Assembly: GCA_964620645.1 (NCBI GenBank) | Contig: CAZUHU010000017.1 | Coordinates: 1-34,609, forward strand | DNA length: 34,609 nt | From: Bog-950 sp964620645 | GTDB taxonomy: Bacteria > Bacteroidota > Bacteroidia > Chitinophagales > LD1 | Direction: 5' to 3' | In this document: positions 8,644-17,364 of the stretch, in pieces | How the letters are laid out: each line of letters starts with the position of its first letter | Numbering within the stretch: position 1 is the first letter of the stretch | Translations under genes and position numbers: made by a program | Notes under the pieces: generated by a model | The model's input: only the letters and a program-made list of their open reading frames with translations | Databases searched by the model: none | Told to the model about the DNA's origin: nothing

Positions 8644-9951
8644 ATGCCGAACTCATTTGAAGTTATAGGTGGAAAAAAATTAAAGGGAGAAATTATCCCG
8701 CAAGGCGCTAAGAACGAAGCACTACAGATTTTATGTGCTGTGTTGCTTACCCCCCAAAAAGTAACAATAAGCAACATACCTGCCATACGCGATGTGCTGG
8801 CCCTTATAGATATTTTGAAGGACCTCGGGGTTAAAGTGAACAAGAGGAGCGAGGACACTTACGAGTTTCAAGCGGACGATATAAATCTTGAATACTTAAA
8901 GACTGATACCTACAAAAAGAAAGGGGCTGCCTTACGCGGTTCAATAATGATAATGGGCCCGCTGTTAACCCGCTTTAAAAAGGCCTACATGCCTAAGCCC
9001 GGAGGAGATAAGATTGGCCGCCGCCGTTTGGATACGCACTTTTTAGGGTTCGAAAAACTGGGCGCAAAATTTAACTACGATAGCAACGAAAGCTTTTACA
9101 GTGTTGAAGCCAGCAACCTGCGCGGCACTTATATTTTGCTGGATGAGCCATCGGTTACCGGCACTGCCAACATTGTAATGACAGCTGTAATGGCGCAAGG
9201 CACTACTACCATTTTTAACGCTGCCTGCGAACCTTACCTGCAACAACTATGCGCCATGCTTAACCGCATGGGTGCCAAAATTACAGGCGTGGGTTCCAAT
9301 CTGCTGAAGATTGACGGCGTAGAATCTTTGGGCGGTACAGACCATCGCATGCTACCCGATATGATTGAGATTGGTTCTTTCATTGGTATGGCGGCTATGA
9401 CCCAAAGCGAATTGACTATTAAAAACTGCCGCATTGATATGCTGGGAAATATATTACCCGTATTTGAAAAGTTGGGCATACAAATGCAGGTTAAAGGCGA
9501 CGATATTTATGTGCCTGCCCAAGAAAAGTACGAGATACAACGTTTTATTGACGGCTCAATATTGACTATTGCCGATGGCCCCTGGCCATTGTTTACGCCG
9601 GACCTTCTTTCGATTGTTTTAGTGGTGGCAACACAGGCCGGCGGCAGTGTGTTGATACACCAGAAGATGTTTGAAAGCCGCTTGTTTTTCGTAGATAAAT
9701 TAATTGATATGGGTGCGCAAATCATACTTTGCGACCCGCACCGCGCTACCGTAATAGGTATTAACCGCCAATACAAATTGCGCGGCATAACTATGAGTTC
9801 GCCGGATATAAGGGCTGGGGTATCCTTGCTTATTGCGGCTATGAGTGCTGACGGTAAATCGGTAATCAATAATAGCGACCAGATAGACCGCGGTTACCAG
9901 CGGATTGATGAGCGCTTAAACGCTTTGGGCGGCGATATAAAAAGGGTTTAA
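8644..9951 (+). CDS. murA: UDP-N-acetylglucosamine 1-carboxyvinyltransferase
   Basis: Cytoplasmic enzyme that transfers enolpyruvate from PEP to UDP-GlcNAc, the first committed step of peptidoglycan synthesis. With the ATG at 8644 the protein is 435 aa, normal for the family; a TTG at 8593 would add 17 unlikely residues. The inverted alpha/beta barrel signatures are present: FEVIGGKKLKGEI, QGAKNEAL (the Lys-Asn substrate contact), and the active loop PKPGGDKIGRRRLDTH. In E. coli the loop reads PGGCTIG with catalytic Cys115; here that position is Asp122. Asp enzymes remain active but are not alkylated by fosfomycin, so target-level insensitivity is expected. The end reads DRGYQRIDERLNALG. The gene abuts the convergent DUF1569 gene with no spacer. 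Confidence 0.97.
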   Translation: MPNSFEVIGGKKLKGEIIPQGAKNEALQILCAVLLTPQKVTISNIPAIRDVLALIDILKDLGVKVNKRSEDTYEFQADDINLEYLKTDTYKKKGAALRGSIMIMGPLLTRFKKAYMPKPGGDKIGRRRLDTHFLGFEKLGAKFNYDSNESFYSVEASNLRGTYILLDEPSVTGTANIVMTAVMAQGTTTIFNAACEPYLQQLCAMLNRMGAKITGVGSNLLKIDGVESLGGTDHRMLPDMIEIGSFIGMAAMTQSELTIKNCRIDMLGNILPVFEKLGIQMQVKGDDIYVPAQEKYEIQRFIDGSILTIADGPWPLFTPDLLSIVLVVATQAGGSVLIHQKMFESRLFFVDKLIDMGAQIILCDPHRATVIGINRQYKLRGITMSSPDIRAGVSLLIAAMSADGKSVINNSDQIDRGYQRIDERLNALGGDIKRV

Positions 9952-10410
9952 TTACACTCCAAATTGCTCAAGGTGATGAATGAGATGCGTATACATCATA
10001 CGCGCCCAGTTAGCATCACTAAAATTTCCCAGGAAAGGATGAACCGCTAATGTTTGTTTTGCCGGAAAACTCTCTACCGCTTTAATCAAATCCTTTTGCA
10101 ACTGTTCAAAGTTACCAGGATCAATTCCTCGCTCAACCATGTTTAATTCGGGGTAGGTTGGTGTTTTTTCTTTGGGAGCCTGCACATCAGTATGCAGTAT
10201 GAAAAAGCGCACCATCTTGTTATGGAACCAACCGGTTTTCTTCGGGGTAACTTTTACGTCTCCATAAGCAACGGCTATTCCATCCGTACAGTGCTTCAGC
10301 ATTTGGTTTACATTCATTTTGCCCCAAAGATTTTTGCTGTCAGGCTTTAACCTGCTTATGCGTTGAATCAATTCCTGTTTTGCCTGGGTGTCCAACAGAT
10401 TTTTCTTCAT
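9952..10410 (-). CDS. DUF1569 / DinB-like protein
   Basis: A 152-aa protein of the DinB/YfiT four-helix-bundle superfamily, DUF1569 branch. Diagnostic features are WGKMNVNQMLKHC near residues 29-41 and the C-terminal YTHLIHHLEQFGV. The His residues of these two segments are the expected metal ligands of the fold. Relatives include metal-dependent thiol-transfer enzymes such as bacillithiol transferases, but no substrate is known for this branch. No signal peptide. It converges with murA, the stop codons being directly adjacent (9949-9951 and 9952-9954). It faces away from grpE, so 10411-10585 is a divergent promoter region. Confidence 0.85.
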   Translation of the reverse strand: MKKNLLDTQAKQELIQRISRLKPDSKNLWGKMNVNQMLKHCTDGIAVAYGDVKVTPKKTGWFHNKMVRFFILHTDVQAPKEKTPTYPELNMVERGIDPGNFEQLQKDLIKAVESFPAKQTLAVHPFLGNFSDANWARMMYTHLIHHLEQFGV

Positions 10411-10481
10411 AACTGATTGATTGTAAACTGTAAAATAGGCAATTTTAGAAAGCTGCCATATTTTCCCGTCCTTTTCCCACC

Positions 10482-10518
10482 TGACGCAAAATCATGTAAA
10501 TGAGGCTTTAATGCGTCA
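10482..10518. repeat. 7-bp inverted repeat upstream of grpE
   Basis: TGACGCA (10482-10488) and TGCGTCA (10512-10518) form a perfect inverted repeat with a 23-nt spacer, 68 nt before the grpE start and inside the divergent DUF1569/grpE region. It does not match CIRCE (TTAGCACTC-N9-GAGTGCTAA). It could be an operator, a weak hairpin, or chance. Confidence 0.3.
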
Positions 10519-10585
10519 ATTTGACCTAAAACAATAAAAGGGCAGGCATTTTGAGATATTCGCCGCGTAAAACAATGCTGGCATT

Positions 10586-11245
10586 ATGGAGGAGAATAAA
10601 AACAACGAAAAGGAAAATCTGAAAGACCGCGTAGAGGACTTAAAGAACACGATTAACGAAAAGGCAGAAGAACTCGGCAAATCAGCCAAGGAAAAGGCTG
10701 AAAGTTTTGCAGATAAAACTATTGGCGCCGCTGAAAAACTGGTTAACGACCTGCTGGGTAAAAAGCCGGAGGATGTTAACTATGAGGAAGAAAAAACAGA
10801 CCCCAAGGACGTTGAGATAGCTGAGCTGAAAAGAGAGATGGAAGAACTGCGCGATAAATATGTGCGCCTGTATGCTGATTTTGATAACTACAAGAAAAGG
10901 ACAGCAAAACAGAATCTTGAAATAATACAAACCGCAAGTAAAGATGTGGTAAAGGATGTACTACCGGTGTTGGATGATTTTGAACGGGCGCTGAAAGCTT
11001 CTGATGTTTCATCAAAGGAAGGGGTGCAATTAATTTATAACAAGCTGGTGAGCACCTTAACTTCAAAAGGGTTGAAGGCTATGGAAACCATAGGCCAGGA
11101 GTTTGATGCCGATAAGCATGAAGCCATTACTGAAATACCGGCGCCTACGCCCGATTTAGCCGGTAAAGTGGTTGACGAGGTAGAAAAAGGTTATTACCTG
11201 AATGATAAAATAATTCGTTTCGCTAAAGTGGTAGTGGGTAAGTAA
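10586..11245 (+). CDS. grpE: Nucleotide exchange factor GrpE
   Basis: Releases ADP from DnaK and so drives its substrate cycle; also acts as a thermosensor. The protein is 219 aa. Residues about 75-115 (VEIAELKREMEELRDKYVRL) form the long dimerising helix, followed by YADFDNYKKRT, VLPVLDDFERAL and the C-terminal beta domain (AITEIPAP to FAKVVVGK), all standard GrpE. The first 70 or so residues are an unusually long, highly charged helical extension (EKAEELGKSAKEKAESFADK) reminiscent of LEA-like repeats and of unknown role. The next gene, dnaJ, starts 1 nt after the stop, so they form an operon. dnaK and hrcA are not adjacent. Confidence 0.95.
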   Translation: MEENKNNEKENLKDRVEDLKNTINEKAEELGKSAKEKAESFADKTIGAAEKLVNDLLGKKPEDVNYEEEKTDPKDVEIAELKREMEELRDKYVRLYADFDNYKKRTAKQNLEIIQTASKDVVKDVLPVLDDFERALKASDVSSKEGVQLIYNKLVSTLTSKGLKAMETIGQEFDADKHEAITEIPAPTPDLAGKVVDEVEKGYYLNDKIIRFAKVVVGK

Positions 11246-11246
11246 C

Positions 11247-12440
11247 ATGAGCAAGAAAGATTATTACGAAATACTGGAAGTGCCCAAAACGGCAACGGCG
11301 GAGGAAATCAAAAAAGCCTATCGTAAGGTAGCTTTAAAGTATCACCCTGACCGTAACCAGGGAGATAAAAAGGCCGAAGAACGCTTTAAGGAAGCCGCAG
11401 AGGCCTACGAGGTTTTAAGCGATGAGCAGAAGAAAAAAATGTACGATCAATACGGCCATGCCGGTGTAAACGGGCAAGGTGGTTTTGGTGGTCATGGTGG
11501 GTTTAGCGGAGAAGGCATGAACATGGAAGACATCTTCCGCAACTTCGGCGATATCTTCGGCGGCGGTGGAAGCGGTGGTGGCTTCGACCCGTTTGAATCG
11601 TTTTTTGGTAGTGGCGGTGGACGCGGCACCCGCACACGCGGTAAGCGGGGCAGCAACCTGCGCATAAAGGTTAAGTTAACCATGCAGGAGGTGGCCCACG
11701 GTGCGCACAAAACTATAAAGGTTAAAAAGCAGGTGCAGTGCCATACCTGCCACGGCAGCGGAGCGAAGGATGCCAGCTCGGTAGGTAAGTGTACCGTTTG
11801 TGGCGGTAATGGTGTGTTGCGCAAAACAACCAATACTATTCTGGGGCAAATGCAAACCACTACTACCTGTTACCAGTGTAATGGTACAGGCCAGCAAATT
11901 ACTAAGAAGTGCGCCACCTGTAACGGTTTGGGGGTAGAATACGGAGAAGAGTCTTTAACTATTGATATACCTGCAGGTGTGCAGGAAGGCATGCAATTGA
12001 GCATGAGCGGTAAGGGTAACGCCGGTGAGCAGGGTGGCCCTGCGGGAGATTTGATAATCGCTATTGAAGTAGAGAAAAGCCCTGACCTGGAAATTGACGG
12101 TCAGAATGTGATTTACAACCTGCACATCAGCTTTGTGGATGCGGCTTTAGGAACTACCGTTGAAGTGTCTACTATTGAAGGTAAGGCCAAGTTTAAAATT
12201 CCGGCCGGCACGCAGGCGGGTAAGGTTTTCCGCCTGAGTGGTAAGGGTGTACCTGCTGTAAACAGCTATGGACGTGGCGACCAGCTAATACTGATAAATG
12301 TATTTACCCCTACTGAGCTTACTTCAGAGGAGAAGAAGATACTTGAAAACCTGCGCGAGCATCCGAACTTTAAACCGAAGCCGGGAACAAAAACCGAAAA
12401 AGGTTTCTTTGACCGGATGAAAGATTTCTTTGGCGACTAA
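11247..12440 (+). CDS. dnaJ: Chaperone DnaJ (Hsp40)
   Basis: Type I J-protein that delivers unfolded clients to DnaK and stimulates its ATPase. Length 397 aa. J domain at residues 4-68 with the HPD motif in KYHPDRNQ; Gly/Phe-rich linker about 75-130 (GGFGGHGGFSGEG and GGGSGGGFDPFESFF); four zinc-binding repeats of CxxCxGxG type (CHTCHGSG, CTVCGGNG, CYQCNGTG, CATCNGLG) at about 155-230; then the beta-rich client-binding domains with VQEGMQLSMSGKGNAG. Follows grpE with a 1-nt gap and is closed by a strong terminator, so grpE-dnaJ is a two-gene heat-shock operon. Nothing is missing or unusual. Confidence 0.97.
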   Translation: MSKKDYYEILEVPKTATAEEIKKAYRKVALKYHPDRNQGDKKAEERFKEAAEAYEVLSDEQKKKMYDQYGHAGVNGQGGFGGHGGFSGEGMNMEDIFRNFGDIFGGGGSGGGFDPFESFFGSGGGRGTRTRGKRGSNLRIKVKLTMQEVAHGAHKTIKVKKQVQCHTCHGSGAKDASSVGKCTVCGGNGVLRKTTNTILGQMQTTTTCYQCNGTGQQITKKCATCNGLGVEYGEESLTIDIPAGVQEGMQLSMSGKGNAGEQGGPAGDLIIAIEVEKSPDLEIDGQNVIYNLHISFVDAALGTTVEVSTIEGKAKFKIPAGTQAGKVFRLSGKGVPAVNSYGRGDQLILINVFTPTELTSEEKKILENLREHPNFKPKPGTKTEKGFFDRMKDFFGD

Positions 12441-12457
12441 TAAACTACTTTTCATAT

Positions 12458-12482
12458 CCCCGCTTCGGCGGGGAGTTTTTTT
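12458..12482 (+). terminator. Rho-independent terminator after dnaJ
   Basis: Stem CCCCGC (12458-12463), UUCG-type tetraloop (12464-12467), GCGGGG (12468-12473), then AG and seven T (12476-12482). A textbook intrinsic terminator closing the grpE-dnaJ operon. Confidence 0.95.
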
Positions 12483-12489
12483 ACATTCG
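12482..12489 (+). promoter_or_regulatory. Putative -7 element of the ABC transporter operon
   Basis: TACATTCG matches TAnnTTTG at seven of eight positions, 17 nt before the ATG at 12507 and directly after the dnaJ terminator T tract, where a new promoter is needed. No clear -33 element is seen. Confidence 0.35.
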
Positions 12490-12506
12490 TTACTATAAGC
12501 CTGTAA

Positions 12507-13403
12507 ATGTCTCTTCTTTCATTACAACATATCGTTAAGCAGTACGGCACCTATGTTGCTTCGGATGATGTAAGCTTTACCATTCCGAAGGGGAAGATTT
12601 TTGGCATGCTGGGCCCTAACGGCGCGGGTAAAACCACGCTTATACGGATGATTACCCGTATACTTTATCCTGACAAAGGCACTATCCTTTTCGATGGCCA
12701 GGAGTTATCAGATAAACATACCGAGTGCATAGGCTATATGCCTGAAGAGCGGGGCCTTTATAAAAAAATGAAGGTGGGCGAGCACCTGATTTATTTGGGA
12801 AGGCTTAAGGGCCTTACCAAATCAAAGGCTAAAGAAAACGTACAGTACTGGTTAAGCCGCTTTAACATTCAAAGCTGGGAGAATAAAACCATAGAGGAAC
12901 TTTCAAAAGGGATGAGCCAGAAAATACAGTTTATTGCCACTGTACTGCACGACCCCAAGTTGCTGATATTAGATGAGCCTTTCAGCGGCCTTGACCCTAT
13001 TAACAGTAAACTGATTGAAGACGAAATACACGAGTTAAGTAATAAAGGCAAGACGATTATTTTTTCTACCCACCGTATGGAACAGGTAGAAGAGATATGT
13101 GATGATATTGTGCTGGTGAATAAGGGCCGGGTTATTTTGGACGGAAGCGTAAAGGAGTTAAAGCACCGCTTTAAGGAAAATAAATTCCATATACTTTTTA
13201 ACGGGGAGGTAAACGGAGCTTTTTTGGAAAAGCTGAATGTAATTGAACGCGCTCCGGGTGAGTTAACCGTGAAATTTGAAGAAGAACATAAAGGAAATGA
13301 GTTGCTGCGCCTGTTTGTAGAAAACAATGTTGAAGTGCACTCCTTTAATGAAGTACTACCTACTATTAACGACATTTTCATACGCCAGGTACAACTGAAC
13401 TAA
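12507..13403 (+). CDS. ABC transporter ATP-binding protein (NatA-like)
   Basis: Cytoplasmic ATPase subunit of an ABC-2-type exporter, 298 aa. All nucleotide-binding motifs are intact: Walker A GPNGAGKTT (about residues 38-46), signature LSKGMSQKIQF, Walker B LLILDEPFSGLDP, and the switch His in STHRMEQVEE. After residue 220 comes a C-terminal extension (DUF4162-like) common in NatA/YhaQ-type subunits. It ends in TAATG, where the A is shared with the start codon of the permease gene, so the two are translationally coupled. Substrate unknown; homologues include sodium exporters and uncharacterised efflux systems. Confidence 0.93.
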   Translation: MSLLSLQHIVKQYGTYVASDDVSFTIPKGKIFGMLGPNGAGKTTLIRMITRILYPDKGTILFDGQELSDKHTECIGYMPEERGLYKKMKVGEHLIYLGRLKGLTKSKAKENVQYWLSRFNIQSWENKTIEELSKGMSQKIQFIATVLHDPKLLILDEPFSGLDPINSKLIEDEIHELSNKGKTIIFSTHRMEQVEEICDDIVLVNKGRVILDGSVKELKHRFKENKFHILFNGEVNGAFLEKLNVIERAPGELTVKFEEEHKGNELLRLFVENNVEVHSFNEVLPTINDIFIRQVQLN

Positions 13404-14734
13404 TGGGCAAAATCTGGATTATCATACAGCGCGAATACATTACCCGGGTACGGCGTAAAGCGTTTTTTATTACCACGCTGCTGGCCCCCCTTGGGTTCTT
13501 GTTGTTTATGGTTTCCAGCGTTTTAATCTCTACTTACAACCGCAGCACCACTCATATTGCAGTAGTGGATGAAAGCGGCCTGTTCAAAAAGTTTGATGTT
13601 TCGATACCTGATGAAAGCGATGGCACCTTGTACTTCCACCTAGTGGATGATAAGTATGAGGATGTAGTGAGCAAAATGCCAAAGAAGAAAGAGGAAGAAA
13701 GTAAATACCAGGGCATACTGTTCATTTCGCGTGACTTCGATATTAATAATCCTCAGAAATCGCCTATTGCCTTCCGCTTTGTAAAAGCACCGGGCATGGC
13801 AAAGTATCAGGTTATAAGCCAACGGATGAACGATGCCTACCAACGGCTGCGCATGCGCATGTTGAACATAGATGAGCGGCAGATTGACGAAATGCAGCGT
13901 AAGATCACCCTTAACTACGATTCGCTGGTAAACCAAAATGAAAAGCGCGGCTTTACGCTGGCGGCCTCGGCTATGGGTATGCTTATGGGTTTTGCTATTT
14001 ATATCTCCCTGTTTTTTTATGGCACTATGATTATGAAAGGGGTGCAGGAGGAAAAGAGTAACCGCGTGGTAGAAATTCTTACCTCTTCGGTTAAGCCTTT
14101 TCAATTACTGATGGGCAAAATTTTAGGCGTTGGCGCAGTAGGCCTTACCCAATTTATCCTCTGGATTGTTTTTATAACCTTAATAAATGTTTTAGTGCTG
14201 CCTATATTGGGCATGAACATGAGCGATTATTCTCCCCCTGGTGGTGGCATGAGCGCATCCGATGTGGACCCCGATAGCATGCTGGAAATAGTGCAGGGTT
14301 TTAAGCAACTGCCTTTTACGCAAATAGCGCTCATATTCCCTTTACTGTTTCTTGGTGGCTTTCTGCTTTACGGTTCATTGTTTGCTGCGGTGGGTGCTGC
14401 CATGGGCGAAGATGGCGACCAGCAATCGCTGATGATACCGATAACGGTTCCTATAGTAGTGTCAATCCTGATTGCCATAAATGTTATTAATAACCCCGAT
14501 AGTTCACTTGCATTTTGGGGCTCTATAATACCCTTTACGTCGCCGGTAGTGCTTAGCGCAAGGTTACCTTTTTTGCACGATTGGAAACAAATTGCATTGT
14601 CGTTAACGCTGCTGTTTGCAGGGTTTTTGTTTACAGCCTTTATAGCCGGCCGCATTTACCGTATCGGTATTTTAATGTATGGCAAAAAGATAAAAATGAA
14701 GGAGCTACTCTCCTGGATTTTCTCAAAAGGATAA
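13403..14734 (+). CDS. ABC-2 type transporter permease (NatB-like)
   Basis: Membrane partner of the preceding ATPase, 443 aa. It has the ABC-2 permease layout: a cytoplasmic start (IWIIIQREYITRVRRKAFFI), one N-terminal membrane helix at about residues 22-42, a large extracytoplasmic domain to about 185, then a cluster of five or six helices including AMGMLMGFAIYISLFFYGTM and the coupling segment GVQEEKSNRVVEILTSSVKP, a hallmark of this family. The coding region overlaps the ATPase gene by 1 nt. The exported substrate cannot be told from sequence. A secreted coiled-coil gene starts 19 nt after the stop and may be cotranscribed. Confidence 0.92.
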   Translation: MGKIWIIIQREYITRVRRKAFFITTLLAPLGFLLFMVSSVLISTYNRSTTHIAVVDESGLFKKFDVSIPDESDGTLYFHLVDDKYEDVVSKMPKKKEEESKYQGILFISRDFDINNPQKSPIAFRFVKAPGMAKYQVISQRMNDAYQRLRMRMLNIDERQIDEMQRKITLNYDSLVNQNEKRGFTLAASAMGMLMGFAIYISLFFYGTMIMKGVQEEKSNRVVEILTSSVKPFQLLMGKILGVGAVGLTQFILWIVFITLINVLVLPILGMNMSDYSPPGGGMSASDVDPDSMLEIVQGFKQLPFTQIALIFPLLFLGGFLLYGSLFAAVGAAMGEDGDQQSLMIPITVPIVVSILIAINVINNPDSSLAFWGSIIPFTSPVVLSARLPFLHDWKQIALSLTLLFAGFLFTAFIAGRIYRIGILMYGKKIKMKELLSWIFSKG

Positions 14735-14753
14735 AACAATATCAATATAAACT

Positions 14754-15505
14754 ATGATTAGGATAATCACAATTCTGGCAGCAGTAGTAGCTGCAACTTC
14801 AGTTTTCGGGCAAGGCAAAATTTTTGTTGAAGAGGCTCCAAGAGCTATGAGCAAGGGCTCACAACCGTCATTTTTGGTTGATATACCTGAAGCAAAGCTA
14901 AAAACAATAGAAAAGGACTGGACTAAATACCTGGAGAAGAGTTCTAAAAACAAGATAGAGCAGCTAAATGGAGAAACTGTAATTAAAGGCAGCACTGTAA
15001 AAAATATCTCTACACTGCCGCTTACCATTTACAGTACTCTGCTTGAAACAAACGAGGGTGTAAGGCTTACCGTTTGGGTTGCCGAACAGGACTCCGTTTT
15101 TATTTCTGATAAAATGAACAACGATAAAAACCTCGCTTCCATTAAGTATGTAAAGGATTTTGCGAATGCTGAATATCGGGACATTGTAAAGGCCGAGCTG
15201 GAAACTGAGAAAAACAAACTGGATAAGTTGAATGATGAGCTTAAAAAGCTGATTACTATTGAGGAAAAGGCTAAGAGCACGATAAAAGAGAATCTGCGCT
15301 CAATTGACCGCAATAAGAATGACATAAAATTGAATGAGGCTGATCAAAAACGCAAAATAGAGCAGATAACTGCCCAAAAGGCCGTGGTGGAAACCACAAA
15401 AGCAAGTGGAGGCGATGCCTATAAAGAAGCGCTAAAGGCGTTGGATAACTTGAATGGCGAAAAGGAAAAGCTGGAAAAAGACAATGAAAAGTTGAACAAG
15501 CAGAT
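14754..15505 (+). CDS. Secreted coiled-coil protein of unknown function, 3' end lost in gap
   Basis: The first 250 residues are visible. Residues 1-20 (MIRIITILAAVVAATSVFGQ) are a Sec signal peptide. About 20-130 is a compact region I do not recognise (KIFVEEAPRAMSKGSQPSFL). From about 135 to the gap the protein is a continuous charged coiled coil (LETEKNKLDKLNDELKKL, LDNLNGEKEKLEKDNEKL). It is probably periplasmic, but no function can be assigned. It lies 19 nt after the ABC permease gene. The stop codon lies in or beyond the run of N. The reading frame stays open across the N run into rmlA only because N was read as coding; these are two different genes. Confidence 0.8.
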
Positions 15506-15605
15506 NNNNNNNNNNNNNNNNNNNNNNNNNNNNNNNNNNNNNNNNNNNNNNNNNNNNNNNNNNNNNNNNNNNNNNNNNNNNNNNNNNNNNNNNNNNNNNN
15601 NNNNN
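15506..15605. other. Assembly gap (100 N)
   Basis: Exactly 100 N, the usual placeholder for a gap of unknown size. The hidden sequence must hold the end of the coiled-coil gene and about the first 25 codons of rmlA. The 5 nt on both sides read CAGAT. Confidence 0.98.
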
Positions 15606-16397
<792 letters not shown>

Positions 16398-16400
16398 TGT

Positions 16401-17339
16401 ATGTCAAGAACTATACTCGTAACCGGTGGTGCAGGCTTTGTTGGAAGTTGCTTAGTTGATAAGCTGCTCGAAGACAAAGAGAACTTTGTGGTAATTGTAG
16501 ACAACCTCTCAACGGGTAATATCCGCCGACTGCCTGAAAAAAATGACGGCAACTGGAAGTTTATTAAGTGTAACTGCAATGAGTATCGCGATATTTCTGC
16601 GGTAATGTCTTCCTATAAATTCGACTACGTTTTTCATTATGCCGCAGTGGTGGGTGTTAAACGCACGTTGGAAAATCCCGTTTCGGTTTTAAAGGATATA
16701 CAAGGCATAAAATATGTGCTTGACCTTTGTAAAAACACCGGGGTTAAAAGAGTGTTCTTCTCTTCTTCTTCCGAAGTTTACGGCGAACCTTTCGAGCATC
16801 CGCAAAATGAGATGACTACGCCGCTTAACTCGCGTTTGCCTTATGCTGTGGTTAAGAACGTTGGTGAGGCTTTTCTGCGTTCGTATAAGCAGGAGTTTGA
16901 TCTGGACTATACCATTTTCCGTTTCTTTAATACCTATGGCCCTAAGCAAAGCAGCGATTTTGTAATGACCCGTTTTATAAGGGCGGCAATGGGTAACCAG
17001 AAAATAACCATTTATGGTGATGGCATGCAAACGCGCACCTTCTGTTACCGCCAGGATAATGTGGATGCCTGCGTAACCACCCTATACGATAATGTGTATT
17101 TAAACGATACGGTTAACATCGGTAGTGATTACGAAGTAACTATACTGGAGTTGGCTAAGCTGATTATTGCGGCTACCAATTCTAAGTCGGAAATAGTGCA
17201 CCTGCCGCCTTTGAAAGAAGGTGACATGACCCGCCGTAAACCGGATATTGCCAAAATGAAGCAATTGCTTGGCCGCCCCATGATAACCATTGAGGAAGGC
17301 ATACGCCGCACAATCGAAAGCGGCCAGTACAATTATTAA
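16401..17339 (+). CDS. NAD-dependent epimerase/dehydratase (extended SDR, UXS-like)
   Basis: A 312-aa extended short-chain dehydrogenase acting on a nucleotide sugar. Rossmann motif TGGAGFVG at residues 8-15, acidic NAD-binding VDNLSTG at about 33-39, active-site segment SSSSEVYG (121-128), and catalytic Tyr148/Lys152 (YAVVK). The SEVYG form and FNTYGP resemble UDP-glucuronate decarboxylases and related epimerases more than dTDP-glucose 4,6-dehydratase, which has TDEVYG. I therefore do not call it RmlB, although it follows rmlA by 3 nt. Exact substrate undetermined. It probably supplies a precursor for surface polysaccharide together with its neighbours. Confidence 0.85.
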   Translation: MSRTILVTGGAGFVGSCLVDKLLEDKENFVVIVDNLSTGNIRRLPEKNDGNWKFIKCNCNEYRDISAVMSSYKFDYVFHYAAVVGVKRTLENPVSVLKDIQGIKYVLDLCKNTGVKRVFFSSSSEVYGEPFEHPQNEMTTPLNSRLPYAVVKNVGEAFLRSYKQEFDLDYTIFRFFNTYGPKQSSDFVMTRFIRAAMGNQKITIYGDGMQTRTFCYRQDNVDACVTTLYDNVYLNDTVNIGSDYEVTILELAKLIIAATNSKSEIVHLPPLKEGDMTRRKPDIAKMKQLLGRPMITIEEGIRRTIESGQYNY

Positions 17340-17364
17340 TTTCTGCGGCGTTTTAGTTTATACA

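Noticed and set aside
11492..11860. Proline-rich 122-aa frame on the minus strand inside dnaJ
   Set aside because: It is the antisense shadow of the Gly-rich and zinc-finger codons of dnaJ.
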